Shown one piece after another: positions 17,963-26,181 of a stretch of DNA of 42,485 nucleotides; position 1 is the stretch's first letter, and each line of letters begins with the position of its first letter. Source of the stretch: CAYJDR01 sp964368965 (GTDB lineage: Bacteria > Chrysiogenota > Deferribacteres > Deferribacterales > Mucispirillaceae). The notes under the pieces were generated by a model. That model searched no databases. It saw only the letters and a list, made by a program, of their open reading frames with translations, and was not told where the DNA came from. The stretch spans positions 1 through 42,485 of the forward strand of contig CAYJDR010000018.1 in NCBI GenBank assembly GCA_964368965.1, read 5' to 3'. A program made the position numbers and the translations under genes.

Positions 17963-19876
17963 ATGCAGTTTTTCAGCAAAATTTCATTACAGAATAAGTT
18001 ATCGCTCATCTTGGCGCTTATTATTGTAATAACAACCAGCGTCATCATTATTTTTGATTCTAGAAATTTCTATAAGCAAACACTCAACCTTGTTAACAGC
18101 AACTTAAATTCAACAGTTGGTGGGCTTGTGCTTAGAAGTGACGAGTGGCTTGAATCAAACAAAACATTACTAACGTCTGTTTCAGAATCTGTATCTATTA
18201 CAGAGCTTGACGACATTTCTTACTTACAACCAACACTCGCAGACATCTTAAAAAACGTAAACGCATTAAACATTTATATAGCGTCTAACACTGGTCAACT
18301 GATCGGTGCTATACCTGTTGAGTTGCCAGATGATTTCGATGCGCGCACTCGCAGCTGGTATAAAGATGCAATGGCTAAAAATGGCGTCATTTCGACTGAC
18401 CCATATATTGATGCGGCATCTGGGTTGCCACTCATTAGTATCGCTGCGCCAATCAAAAAGGACGGCAAAAATGTCGGCGTGTTATTAATGGATCTGAACA
18501 TTGACACACTAAGGCAAATGATAAACCAATCAGACGACACAGGATTAAACGGCGCTGCAACGCTAATTACAAAAGATGGCACAGTTATCGCTGATAACGA
18601 TAAAGAAAATACAATGAAACCACTATCAGAAGTTGTACCTGATGCAAAAGGCTTGCTAAACTATGTTGCAACGCACGATGCAAGCGAAGTTTATAACCTC
18701 ACAAACGGCAAAGATCGCATACTTGTTAGCGAACAACTAAATGTAAACGACTGGTACATTCTATATAGCGTAAATGCGGATGCTATATATAGCTCACTGC
18801 AAAAGAACACATACTATATCGTAAGCGTTGGTGTCACTATGCTTATTGTGTCGGTGTTGACTGTATTGTTTATGATCAGGGTGCTGTTTAGGGATATCTA
18901 CTCGTTGCGCTCACTCATGGAAGAGCACGCAAAAGGCGAAGCTGACTTGACAAAACGCCTACCAGTGAAAACAAACGACGACCTAGGCACGATAGCAAAC
19001 TCTATGAACATATTCACAGAGCAACTCCAAAACACTATCGTTGACGTAAACACTACTGTAAAATCAACATTGCTTGAGAGTAACCACATCAAGAGCATTT
19101 TAGACACACTGAACGAGTCGCTAGAGCGCCAATCAAACGAGATAAAAACTGTTACTAATGATACAGAAGCTGTTTCAAGCACGTTCCAACACATTGCAGA
19201 ACTTACTGATAGCAATAAAGTTGTGTTGACAAAGGCAGCAGAAAATACTGACTCAGGCAACTTAAGCTTGCAAGAGGTTGCTACTAGTATCAACACTATC
19301 GACGCAAAAACAAACGAACTTTCAGCAACAATCGTTAGCTTAGCTGATGCATCTAGCAGAATTTCGATGATTCTTAACGCTATTAACGATATCGCATCGC
19401 AAACTAACCTACTAGCACTAAACGCAGCTATCGAGGCAGCAAGAGCTGGTGAGGCTGGTAAGGGGTTTGCAGTTGTTGCAGACGAAGTTAGGAAGCTAGC
19501 CGATAGAACTACAAAATCAACTGAAGAGATTGAGAAAATTGTTAAATCGCTACAAATAGAATCAAACGAAGCATCAGCTTATATGGACGAAGCACTACAA
19601 AGCGTTGCAATAGGTAAAGATAACGTAGCAAAAACGCAAGAAGTGTTCGCACAAATATCTGGCACGATTAACGAACTTGTGAACACATCAAGCGACGTTT
19701 ATGAAAGCATCGAGGCTGAAAAAGTGAACATATCACACGTTAGCACATCAATGTCAGAGGTTGATCGCTCAATCGTAGAAAGTGTTGACGAGTTAAGAAC
19801 ACTATCAGAACTTGCAAACTCTATGCAGCGCCAAGCCGACACATTAAGCGACCTTGTAAGCAAGTTCAAAATATAA
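17963..19876 (+). CDS. Methyl-accepting chemotaxis protein with dCache sensor (paralogue 1)
   Basis: A 637-residue inner-membrane chemoreceptor. One helix near residues 15-32, a periplasmic dCache_1 domain to about 275, a second helix, HAMP (LMEEHAKGEADLTKRLPV), and a cytoplasmic signalling hairpin with ASQTNLLALNAAIEAARAG. The ATG at 17963 has GGAGG 7 nt upstream, and it aligns exactly with the start of the downstream paralogue. The sensor has Arg130, Trp132, Tyr133, Tyr148 and Asp177, which match by spacing the amino-acid-binding residues of dCache_1AA receptors; the first position is Phe125 in place of Tyr. An amino acid or amine ligand is therefore inferred. The tail KFKI lacks the CheR-binding pentapeptide. 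Confidence 0.95.
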   Translation: MQFFSKISLQNKLSLILALIIVITTSVIIIFDSRNFYKQTLNLVNSNLNSTVGGLVLRSDEWLESNKTLLTSVSESVSITELDDISYLQPTLADILKNVNALNIYIASNTGQLIGAIPVELPDDFDARTRSWYKDAMAKNGVISTDPYIDAASGLPLISIAAPIKKDGKNVGVLLMDLNIDTLRQMINQSDDTGLNGAATLITKDGTVIADNDKENTMKPLSEVVPDAKGLLNYVATHDASEVYNLTNGKDRILVSEQLNVNDWYILYSVNADAIYSSLQKNTYYIVSVGVTMLIVSVLTVLFMIRVLFRDIYSLRSLMEEHAKGEADLTKRLPVKTNDDLGTIANSMNIFTEQLQNTIVDVNTTVKSTLLESNHIKSILDTLNESLERQSNEIKTVTNDTEAVSSTFQHIAELTDSNKVVLTKAAENTDSGNLSLQEVATSINTIDAKTNELSATIVSLADASSRISMILNAINDIASQTNLLALNAAIEAARAGEAGKGFAVVADEVRKLADRTTKSTEEIEKIVKSLQIESNEASAYMDEALQSVAIGKDNVAKTQEVFAQISGTINELVNTSSDVYESIEAEKVNISHVSTSMSEVDRSIVESVDELRTLSELANSMQRQADTLSDLVSKFKI

Positions 19877-19894
19877 ACTATTCATAAATAACAG

Positions 19895-19924
19895 AAAAGG
19901 GCTTATTATTAAGCCCTTTTTTTT
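19895..19924 (+). terminator. Rho-independent terminator between the two chemoreceptor genes
   Basis: AAAAGGGCTTA, loop TTAT, TAAGCCCTTTT, followed by four more T. It separates the two paralogues into independent units. Confidence 0.93.
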
Positions 19925-19997
19925 ATCCCCTTCCGTAATGTACATTTACAATTTAAAATAAGTAAAAGATTATAGTTAAATAACTGGATTTTTGCCC

Positions 19998-20026
19998 TTG
20001 AACTTCTCACATACTATATACATAAT
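19998..20026 (+). promoter_or_regulatory. Likely promoter of the second chemoreceptor gene
   Basis: TTGAAC (19998-20003), 17 nt, CATAAT (20021-20026). The region is very AT-rich, so other boxes are possible. Confidence 0.4.
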
Positions 20027-20069
20027 ATATATAACAAGGTATTGAGTATAGAGACATTAGGGGGATAAA

Positions 20070-21989
20070 ATGCCACTTTTCAACAAACTTTCATTGCGAA
20101 GTAAACTATCATTTATGATGGCGCTTATTGTCATCATCGCTACTAGTATTATAATTATATTCGACTCAAATAAGTTTTATAGCCACACTATTGAAATTGT
20201 CGATAACAACATCAATATATCTACTGAAAACCTAGTTGCAAGAAGCGACACTTGGCTCAAGTCAAACGAAGAAATCACCGCTGTAATTGCAGAAGCCCTC
20301 ACAATCATCAACCCTGATGATAAAGCTAGCATTAGCAAGGAGTTGTATGATATTAGCAAACATGTAAATGTGTTAAACATGCATGTTGGCACACTTGATG
20401 GCGTCCTTACATCAGCATTACCTATAACCCTACCTGATGATTATGACCCACGTGTTCGTGGCTGGTATGTTGATGCTGTTAAAAAGGACGGCGTAATCAC
20501 GACAGACCCATATATTGATGTTGCCTCAGGTATGCCGATGATTGGAATGTCTGCACCTGTTAAGTATAACGGTGAACTCGTTGGCGTTCTACTTGTTGAT
20601 ATCAGCATGGAGCAACTTCGCAACATGTTGCTAAGCTCTGATGATAGCGGGCTTAATGGCACATCAATACTTAAAACTAAAGACGGCTCCATAGTTGTGC
20701 ACCCTAATGATGAATTTACGATGAAAAATATCGCAGATGTTCTTGCCGAAGGCGATAACATAATGAACCATTTTAGCTCAAATACTGATACTACACCATA
20801 TGAATACATAGATGAAAATGGCGAAGAAAAACTTATCATAAGCAAATACCTTACAACTGTTAACTGGAACCTGCTATACGAAATCTCACTAGATGATATA
20901 TACAGCTCACTGCGTTTAAATACATTTTACAGCATCATCATAAGCCTTTTAATGCTGGTGGCATCAATAGTATCCATTATTATTATAATCAAAATACTTT
21001 TTAAAGATATCTATTCATTACGTTCACTTATGGAAGAAAATGCGAAAGGCGAAGCTGACTTAACAAAACGGTTACCTGTTAAATCAAATGACGACCTTGG
21101 CATAATTGCAAAGTCAATGAACATCTACACAGAACAGCTACAGCGCACAGTATTTGATATTAATAAAACAGTTGAATCAACGCTATCTGAAAGCAGCCAA
21201 ATTAGCAACATTTTAGGAACATTGAACGACTCACTTCAACATCAATCAAATGAGCTAAAAACTGTCACTAATGATACTGAGGCTGTTTCGAATACTTTTC
21301 TACATATCTCTGAGCTTACTGATAATAATAAATACGTACTTGAGAAAGCTACAGAAAGCGCTAATTCAGGTAACATAAGCTTAAATGAAGTGGCAGAAAG
21401 CATTGAAACCATTGACGTGAAAACAAATGAACTATCAGCAACAATCACAAACCTAACAGACGCTTCTAGCAAAATTTCGTTAATTCTTAATGCTATCAAT
21501 GACATAGCATCACAAACTAACTTACTTGCGCTAAATGCAGCGATTGAGGCAGCTAGAGCAGGCGATGCAGGCAGAGGATTTGCAGTTGTCGCTGATGAGG
21601 TTAGGAAACTAGCTGATAGAACTACAAAATCAACTGAAGAGATTGAGCAAATTGTTAAATCGCTACAAACCGAATCACGCGAAGCATCTACATACATGGA
21701 CGAAGCGCTCGACAGTGTAGCAAAAGGGAAAGATAATGTATGCAAAACACAAGAGGTTTTCACGCAAATATCTACAACAATTGAAGAGCTTGTAAACACG
21801 TCAGCATCTGTATACACAAGCATAGAGGCTGAAAAACTAAATGTTCAGCATGTAAGTTCATCTATGTCAGACGTTGACCAATCAATTGTCGAAAGCGTAG
21901 ATGAATTGAAAACACTCTCAGAACTTGCAGACTCTATGTCGCAACAAGCTAATACGCTCAGCATGCTTGTGAGCAAGTTTAAAATCTAA
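20070..21989 (+). CDS. Methyl-accepting chemotaxis protein with dCache sensor (paralogue 2)
   Basis: A 639-residue chemoreceptor with the same plan as its neighbour: helix 1, periplasmic dCache_1, helix 2 (FYSIIISLLMLVASIVSI), HAMP and the signalling hairpin ASQTNLLALNAAIEAARAG. The cytoplasmic half is nearly the same as paralogue 1; the sensor halves have diverged. All residues of the amino-acid-binding pattern are present with the right spacing: Tyr125, Arg130, Trp132, Tyr133, Tyr148 and Asp177. The ATG follows TAGGGGG by about 5 nt. The pair looks like a tandem duplication with specialisation of the sensors. The terminator after it probably lies in the N gap. Confidence 0.95.
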   Translation: MPLFNKLSLRSKLSFMMALIVIIATSIIIIFDSNKFYSHTIEIVDNNINISTENLVARSDTWLKSNEEITAVIAEALTIINPDDKASISKELYDISKHVNVLNMHVGTLDGVLTSALPITLPDDYDPRVRGWYVDAVKKDGVITTDPYIDVASGMPMIGMSAPVKYNGELVGVLLVDISMEQLRNMLLSSDDSGLNGTSILKTKDGSIVVHPNDEFTMKNIADVLAEGDNIMNHFSSNTDTTPYEYIDENGEEKLIISKYLTTVNWNLLYEISLDDIYSSLRLNTFYSIIISLLMLVASIVSIIIIIKILFKDIYSLRSLMEENAKGEADLTKRLPVKSNDDLGIIAKSMNIYTEQLQRTVFDINKTVESTLSESSQISNILGTLNDSLQHQSNELKTVTNDTEAVSNTFLHISELTDNNKYVLEKATESANSGNISLNEVAESIETIDVKTNELSATITNLTDASSKISLILNAINDIASQTNLLALNAAIEAARAGDAGRGFAVVADEVRKLADRTTKSTEEIEQIVKSLQTESREASTYMDEALDSVAKGKDNVCKTQEVFTQISTTIEELVNTSASVYTSIEAEKLNVQHVSSSMSDVDQSIVESVDELKTLSELADSMSQQANTLSMLVSKFKI

Positions 21990-22024
21990 TAAATAGGTTT
22001 ATGTTATTGATAATTCAGGGCTAG

Positions 22025-22124
22025 NNNNNNNNNNNNNNNNNNNNNNNNNNNNNNNNNNNNNNNNNNNNNNNNNNNNNNNNNNNNNNNNNNNNNNNNNNNN
22101 NNNNNNNNNNNNNNNNNNNNNNNN
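22025..22124. other. Assembly gap of exactly 100 N
   Basis: 100 N, a conventional placeholder of unknown true size. It removes the last few codons of era and whatever lies between era and paralogue 2 of the chemoreceptors, which converge here. The left flank ends in CAGGGCTAG, which could be the first arm of a terminator hairpin. Confidence 0.95.
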
Positions 22125-22999
22125 TGCTTCCCTACCCATCCCTCTTTCACTTTCACCCAGAGTTTAAGGAAAACTTTCTTGCCGAAGAACGCTTCGATAT
22201 TCTTTCTAGCACCTTCGCCAACACGTTTCATCATTAGGCCACCGTCGCCGATGACGATACCTTTTTGTGATTCACGGTTTACATAAATCATTGCTGATAT
22301 GTTGATTTTTTTGCCAGTGTCTTCAAACTCTTCAATTTCTACAAGTGTGTCGTATGGCACTTCTTGGTGCAGATAGATGAATAGTTGCTCACGGATATAT
22401 TCCGCTACTAAAAAGCGCTCTGGCTGTGTTGTGATAAGGTCTTCATCATATTGCATGATATTTTCAGGCAGTTCTTCTGCAACTAGCGCCATTAGTTCGT
22501 TTACGTTTACATCTTTTTTAGATGAGATAGGTATAACGTGGTCAAATTTACATAGCGGGAAGATTTCTTCTGCTGTTTTATATACGTAATCTTTTTTGAT
22601 GCCGTCGATTTTAGTAACAACTAGTATTTTTGGTTGCTCAGTTTTGTTGATCATCTCAAGTAGGCGCTCGAAGTCTTTGCCGTGTTTGTGGCCAGCCTCT
22701 GCTAACACGCATATGACGTCAACAATCGCAAGGCTATCAACAACTTGTTGCACGATAGCTTTATTCAGCCTGCTTTTTGGCGAGTGGAAGCCTGGTGTGT
22801 CAACAAAGATTGCTTGGTAGTTATCTTCCGTTTTGATGCCATATATAGCGTTTCTAGTAGTTTGTGGCTTCGCAGATACGATAGCCACCTTTTCGCCGAT
22901 GATAGCGTTTAAAAGTGTCGATTTGCCCACGTTTGGTAGCCCAACAAGTGCTACTAGTCCTGCTTTAAATTCTTTTTGTTCGTTAGTTTGGTTGCTCAT
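22125..22999 (-). CDS. era: GTPase Era, 3' end lost in the gap
   Basis: A GTPase that binds 16S rRNA near its 3' end and is needed for 30S maturation. The G domain shows GLPNVGKSTLLN (G1), QTTRN (G2), DTPGF (G3), TKID (G4) and SSKK (G5); the C-terminal KH domain shows VIGDGGLMMKRVGEGARKNI and ends at KLWVKVKEGWVGK where the N run starts. Family members need only about ten more residues, so the gene is probably intact in the cell. The ATG at 22999 has AAGGA upstream and overlaps the CNNM/CorC gene by 17 nt; an ATG at 23014 is less likely. Confidence 0.95.
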
Positions 23000-24305
23000 T
23001 TGTTCCTTCTTCAATAGTTTCTGTTTCAGTTTTAGTTAGTTCTGTTTCGCTTAGTTTATTAAGCTCGATTTTCTCAATACGTCTGCCGTTCATCTCTTTC
23101 ACGGTGATCTTCAACTCTCGCCACTCGTAGCTATCGCCAACATTTGGGATATCACCAGCGATGTCGAACACAAGTCCACCAACGGTTTCGTATTCTTCCA
23201 TGTCATCTGTTTTTTCGATGTCGAACTCATCGCAAAAGTCGTCAATATTCATGCGAGAGTCTATTAAATATATATCATCTGAAATTTTTTCATAGTCTTT
23301 TGTGTCGTCGATGTCATATTCGTCAAGGATGTCGCCAACAATTTCTTCTAAAATATCTTCCATAGTGACTATGCCAGCAGTTCCGCCGTATTCGTCAATG
23401 ACAACCGCCATGTGCGAACGCAACTTCTGGAACTCTTTTAGCATGATGTCCACTTTCTTAGTTTCTGGCACAAACAACGCCTCGCGTGCGCTTGCTAGTA
23501 TCTCATCAAGCGATGCCTGTTTATTGATAAGCTTCATGACGTCTTTAACATATAATATGCCGATGATTTTATCAGGCGAATCTTCATATAGCGGTATGCG
23601 TGAATGTTCTGACTCGTAGACAAATTCAACAAGTTCTTCCATAGTTGTATCACTACTGATTGCCGAGATATCTATGCGTGGCACCATAACTTCACGCACT
23701 TGGATATCAGACATATCGAAAATGTTTGAAAGCATTTCGCCTTTACCATTTTCAAGCACGCCCTCTTGTTCGCCAATATTTATGAGGAACTCGAGTTCGT
23801 CTTCCGAGATTTTCTGTGAGTTTGCATTATCTTGGTTTGTTATCTTCAATAAGAACATAACAACTACGTTCATAAGCCAAGTGATTGGTAGCAATATGTA
23901 AAATAAAACTTTTAAGAACTTTATGCTGACGCTTGCAAATTTTAGTGCGTTCTTTTTCGCAAATGTTTTCGGCGTGATTTCGCCAAAGAATAAGATAATG
24001 AACGTCATAATACCAGTTGTAACAGCAACTGCGCTGTTGCCCGATAGCTCTGATATGATTTCAGAAGCCATGATAGACGCTAAGATGTTCACTAAGTTGT
24101 TGCCAAATAAGATAGTGTTAAGCACTTTGTTTGGGTGATGTATCCATAGTTCTAGCGATTTTAGCGAGTCGCCCTGCTCTTTAATGGCGTGCTTAATTTT
24201 CAATTCGCTAAGTGATGTGAGTGCTGTTTCTGTGGCTGAAAAATAGCCAGATAAAAATATGCTCACTACGACTAGAGCAATCTCGAATGATAGACTACTG
24301 TCCAA
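22983..24305 (-). CDS. CNNM/CorC-type membrane protein with CBS pair (paralogue A)
   Basis: An inner-membrane protein of the CorC/HlyC/CNNM family, linked in relatives to magnesium or cobalt efflux. The 440 residues comprise a DUF21 membrane domain of four hydrophobic helices (1-~180) with GEITPKTFAKKNA, two CBS domains (VREVMVPRIDI, VIDEYGGTAGIVTMEDILEEI) and a C-terminal transporter-associated CorC_HlyC domain (about 355-420). No ATG fits the start: TTG at 24305 has GGAG 6 nt upstream and gives the expected N-terminus. It overlaps era by 17 nt. A nearby CorC-type gene with ybeY and phoH is a common arrangement and links it to the same cluster. Confidence 0.92.
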   Translation of the reverse strand: MDSSLSFEIALVVVSIFLSGYFSATETALTSLSELKIKHAIKEQGDSLKSLELWIHHPNKVLNTILFGNNLVNILASIMASEIISELSGNSAVAVTTGIMTFIILFFGEITPKTFAKKNALKFASVSIKFLKVLFYILLPITWLMNVVVMFLLKITNQDNANSQKISEDELEFLINIGEQEGVLENGKGEMLSNIFDMSDIQVREVMVPRIDISAISSDTTMEELVEFVYESEHSRIPLYEDSPDKIIGILYVKDVMKLINKQASLDEILASAREALFVPETKKVDIMLKEFQKLRSHMAVVIDEYGGTAGIVTMEDILEEIVGDILDEYDIDDTKDYEKISDDIYLIDSRMNIDDFCDEFDIEKTDDMEEYETVGGLVFDIAGDIPNVGDSYEWRELKITVKEMNGRRIEKIELNKLSETELTKTETETIEEGTNEQPN

Positions 24306-24369
24306 TGAAATCTCCTACTTCTGTTCCAGAATGTTTTATTTCGTTTTCAATATATTTTATGTTAGAAAT

Positions 24370-24391
24370 TTGCGCACAGTGATATGTGCAA
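24370..24391. promoter_or_regulatory. Imperfect 22-bp palindrome, possible operator
   Basis: TTGCGCA, eight bases, TGTGCAA: the arms are inverted copies apart from one base (TTGCGCA and TTGCACA). It lies 65-86 nt upstream of the TTG start of the CNNM/CorC gene. A regulator-binding site is plausible; I cannot name the regulator. Confidence 0.35.
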
Positions 24392-24628
24392 AAAGGTTGA
24401 TAACTTATTGATATGTAAAGTGAATTAATGTTTGTACTCGGGGGTTCCATAATGTCCTTTNNNNNNNNNNNNNNNNNNNNNNNNNNNNNNNNNNNNNNNN
24501 NNNNNNNNNNNNNNNNNNNNNNNNNNNNNNNNNNNNNNNNNNNNNNNNNNNNNNNNNNNNTATTGATATGTAAAGTGAATTAATGTTTGTACTCGGGGGT
24601 TCCATAATGTCCTTTTAATAAGTGTTAT

Positions 24629-24661
24629 AAACTACTTATGCGATACTAACACAAGTAGTTT
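24629..24661 (-). terminator. Hairpin after ybeY, weak terminator candidate
   Basis: AAACTACTT and AAGTAGTTT form a 9-bp AT-rich stem with a 15-nt loop, 35 nt past the ybeY stop on the minus strand. The following bases (ATAACACTTATT) are only moderately T-rich, so termination would be partial. Confidence 0.4.
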
Positions 24662-24695
24662 TAATTTACTATAACTTTTTTATTTTCAGTAGACG

Positions 24696-25133
24696 TTACG
24701 CAACTTTTCCGTTGTCAACTAGTGTCTTCAATATGTTTTCTTGCAGTGCGAACATTTCTTTTTCGTCTTCTTCGCTTGTTTCATGGTCGTAGCCTAAGAG
24801 GTGCAGAAAGCCGTGTATGAACAGGAACGCAACTTCACGTTCAAGCGCTATATCGGCATCGTTTGCTTGTTTGATTGCCGTATCTATTGATATTACGATA
24901 TCGCCAAGCATAATTTCGTCGTTCATCTCGAACGATAGAACATCGGTCGGTCTATCTTTTTCGCGATATTGCAAGTTGAGTGCGTGTATGCTTTCATCAT
25001 CTGTTAACAATAACGATAGCTCCGTTTTTGCATCTAGCTTTGCATTTAGTGTTGCAAGTGTGGCGCTTGTGAGCATTTCAAAAAACTCAATATTGTATGC
25101 TGTTTCCATTTCATCAGTTAAGTATATGTTCAT
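24696..25133 (-). CDS. ybeY: Endoribonuclease YbeY
   Basis: A small metal-dependent RNase for 16S rRNA 3'-end processing and ribosome quality control. The 145-residue protein has the signature HGFLHLLGYDH, whose three histidines bind the metal, plus RPTDVLSFEM and LGDIVIS. GGAG lies 8 nt before the ATG at 25133. It follows phoH by 85 nt, and that spacer contains a REP-like hairpin. The phoH-ybeY order is widely conserved, and the grouping with era fits a joint role in 30S maturation. Confidence 0.96.
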   Translation of the reverse strand: MNIYLTDEMETAYNIEFFEMLTSATLATLNAKLDAKTELSLLLTDDESIHALNLQYREKDRPTDVLSFEMNDEIMLGDIVISIDTAIKQANDADIALEREVAFLFIHGFLHLLGYDHETSEEDEKEMFALQENILKTLVDNGKVA

Positions 25134-25174
25134 TATTTATCTCCGTTGTTTATTTTCCTAGATAGCTTCACATA

Positions 25175-25215
25175 CGTTCGCTATGACTGCCCAAAAAGTC
25201 ATTGCGAGTGGAACG
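25175..25215. repeat. REP-like hairpin in the phoH-ybeY spacer
   Basis: CGTTCGCTATGACT (25175-25188), an 8-nt loop and AGTCATTGCGAGTGGAACG (25197-25215) fold into an imperfect hairpin: 6 bp, one mismatch, 3-4 bp, a bulge of about 5 nt, then 4 bp. It takes up half of the spacer between two co-directional genes. TCATTGCGAG is reminiscent of palindromic intergenic repeats seen in many bacterial genomes. There is no T-run, so it is not a classical terminator; it may stabilise or separate mRNA segments. Confidence 0.5.
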
Positions 25216-25218
25216 ACA

Positions 25219-26181
25219 TTATTCCCCGCCTTTCACCATTGCTTTGTCGTATGCTTTTACAATCTTTGATACGAGTGGATGTCTAACAACGTCCCTATCG
25301 GTGAACTTTGCGAACCCGATATCGTCGATGCCGTCGAGTACGTTGATAGCTGTCACTAGTCCTGAGCGTTTGTCTGCTGGTAAATCGACTTGAGTGATAT
25401 CGCCAGTGATAACAGCTTTCGAGTTGAAGCCAAGCCTTGTTAGGAACATTTTCATCTGTTCTTCTGTTGTGTTTTGCGCCTCATCTAATATAACGAACGA
25501 GTCATTCAGCGTACGTCCACGCATGAACGCAAGCGGTGCGACTTCGATTACGTTTTTCTCAATCAATTTCACAACGTGGTCCATATCCATCATGAGATAT
25601 AGTGCGTCATACAGTGGGCGCAAGTATGGATTGATTTTATCTGCAATGTCGCCTGGTAGGAAGCCTAACTTTTCGCCTGCCTCAACAGCTGGGCGCACTA
25701 GGATAATCCTTGCGACTTTTTTCTCGAGGAACATATTTACAGCCATAGCCATTGCTAGAAATGTTTTACCTGTGCCTGCCGGCCCTATGCCGAACACCAT
25801 GTCTTTTTTGCGCATAGCTTCAACATACATTTTTTGCGAAGGCGATTTTGCAACGATTTCTTTTGCTCTGCCCCCTACTTTTATTTTTTCAGAAAGCACG
25901 CTTGCGATTATGTTTGTTTCGTTGCGCATAACCATTTTTATAGCGCTTGCAACGTCCTCGCCGCTTAGTTCCCTAGAGGCTGCAATGTTTGCTAAGTCTT
26001 GCATTAATTTAACGCTTGCTTCTGCCATGAGTTCATCGTCGGCTGTGATTGTGATATTTTCACCAAGGACACTAACTCTGATGCCGAGGCTTGTTTCGAT
26101 CATCTTTAGGTTTAGGTCTTGCCTGCCTAGTATTGCAGGGAGCACTGCATTTGCTACAACTAGTTGTTTTTGTACACTCAT
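25219..26181 (-). CDS. PhoH-family ATPase (PhoH-like protein)
   Basis: A cytoplasmic P-loop ATPase with a predicted RNA-related role, usually next to ybeY. The 320 residues comprise an N-terminal KH-like segment (~20-80: NLKMIETSLGIRVSVLGENI) and the PhoH domain with Walker A GPAGTGKTFLAMAMA near residue 135, Walker B SFVILDEAQN near 225 and TGDITQVDLP near 260. The ATG overlaps the stop of the upstream fusion gene (ATGA, 26181-26178), so translation is coupled. Length and motifs are complete. It is often annotated phoH or ybeZ; the exact substrate is unknown. Confidence 0.95.
   Translation of the reverse strand: MSVQKQLVVANAVLPAILGRQDLNLKMIETSLGIRVSVLGENITITADDELMAEASVKLMQDLANIAASRELSGEDVASAIKMVMRNETNIIASVLSEKIKVGGRAKEIVAKSPSQKMYVEAMRKKDMVFGIGPAGTGKTFLAMAMAVNMFLEKKVARIILVRPAVEAGEKLGFLPGDIADKINPYLRPLYDALYLMMDMDHVVKLIEKNVIEVAPLAFMRGRTLNDSFVILDEAQNTTEEQMKMFLTRLGFNSKAVITGDITQVDLPADKRSGLVTAINVLDGIDDIGFAKFTDRDVVRHPLVSKIVKAYDKAMVKGGE

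Larger units (their letters stand above)
24306..24695. other. Spacer between ybeY and the CNNM/CorC gene, including a gap
   Basis: 390 bases as printed, but 100 are N (24461-24560) and 55 are a duplicate. The 55 bases before the N run (24406-24460) are identical to the 55 after it (24561-24615). This is best read as the overlap of two contig ends, leaving a true spacer of about 235 bp. No coding frame is credible; frames that cross the N run are artefacts. It also holds an imperfect palindrome (24370-24391) and a hairpin (24629-24661). Confidence 0.85.

Noticed and set aside
24405..24605. A small open frame across the second N run with the same sequence at both ends
   Set aside because: It is produced by the duplicated contig ends and translated N; not a gene and not a protein repeat.
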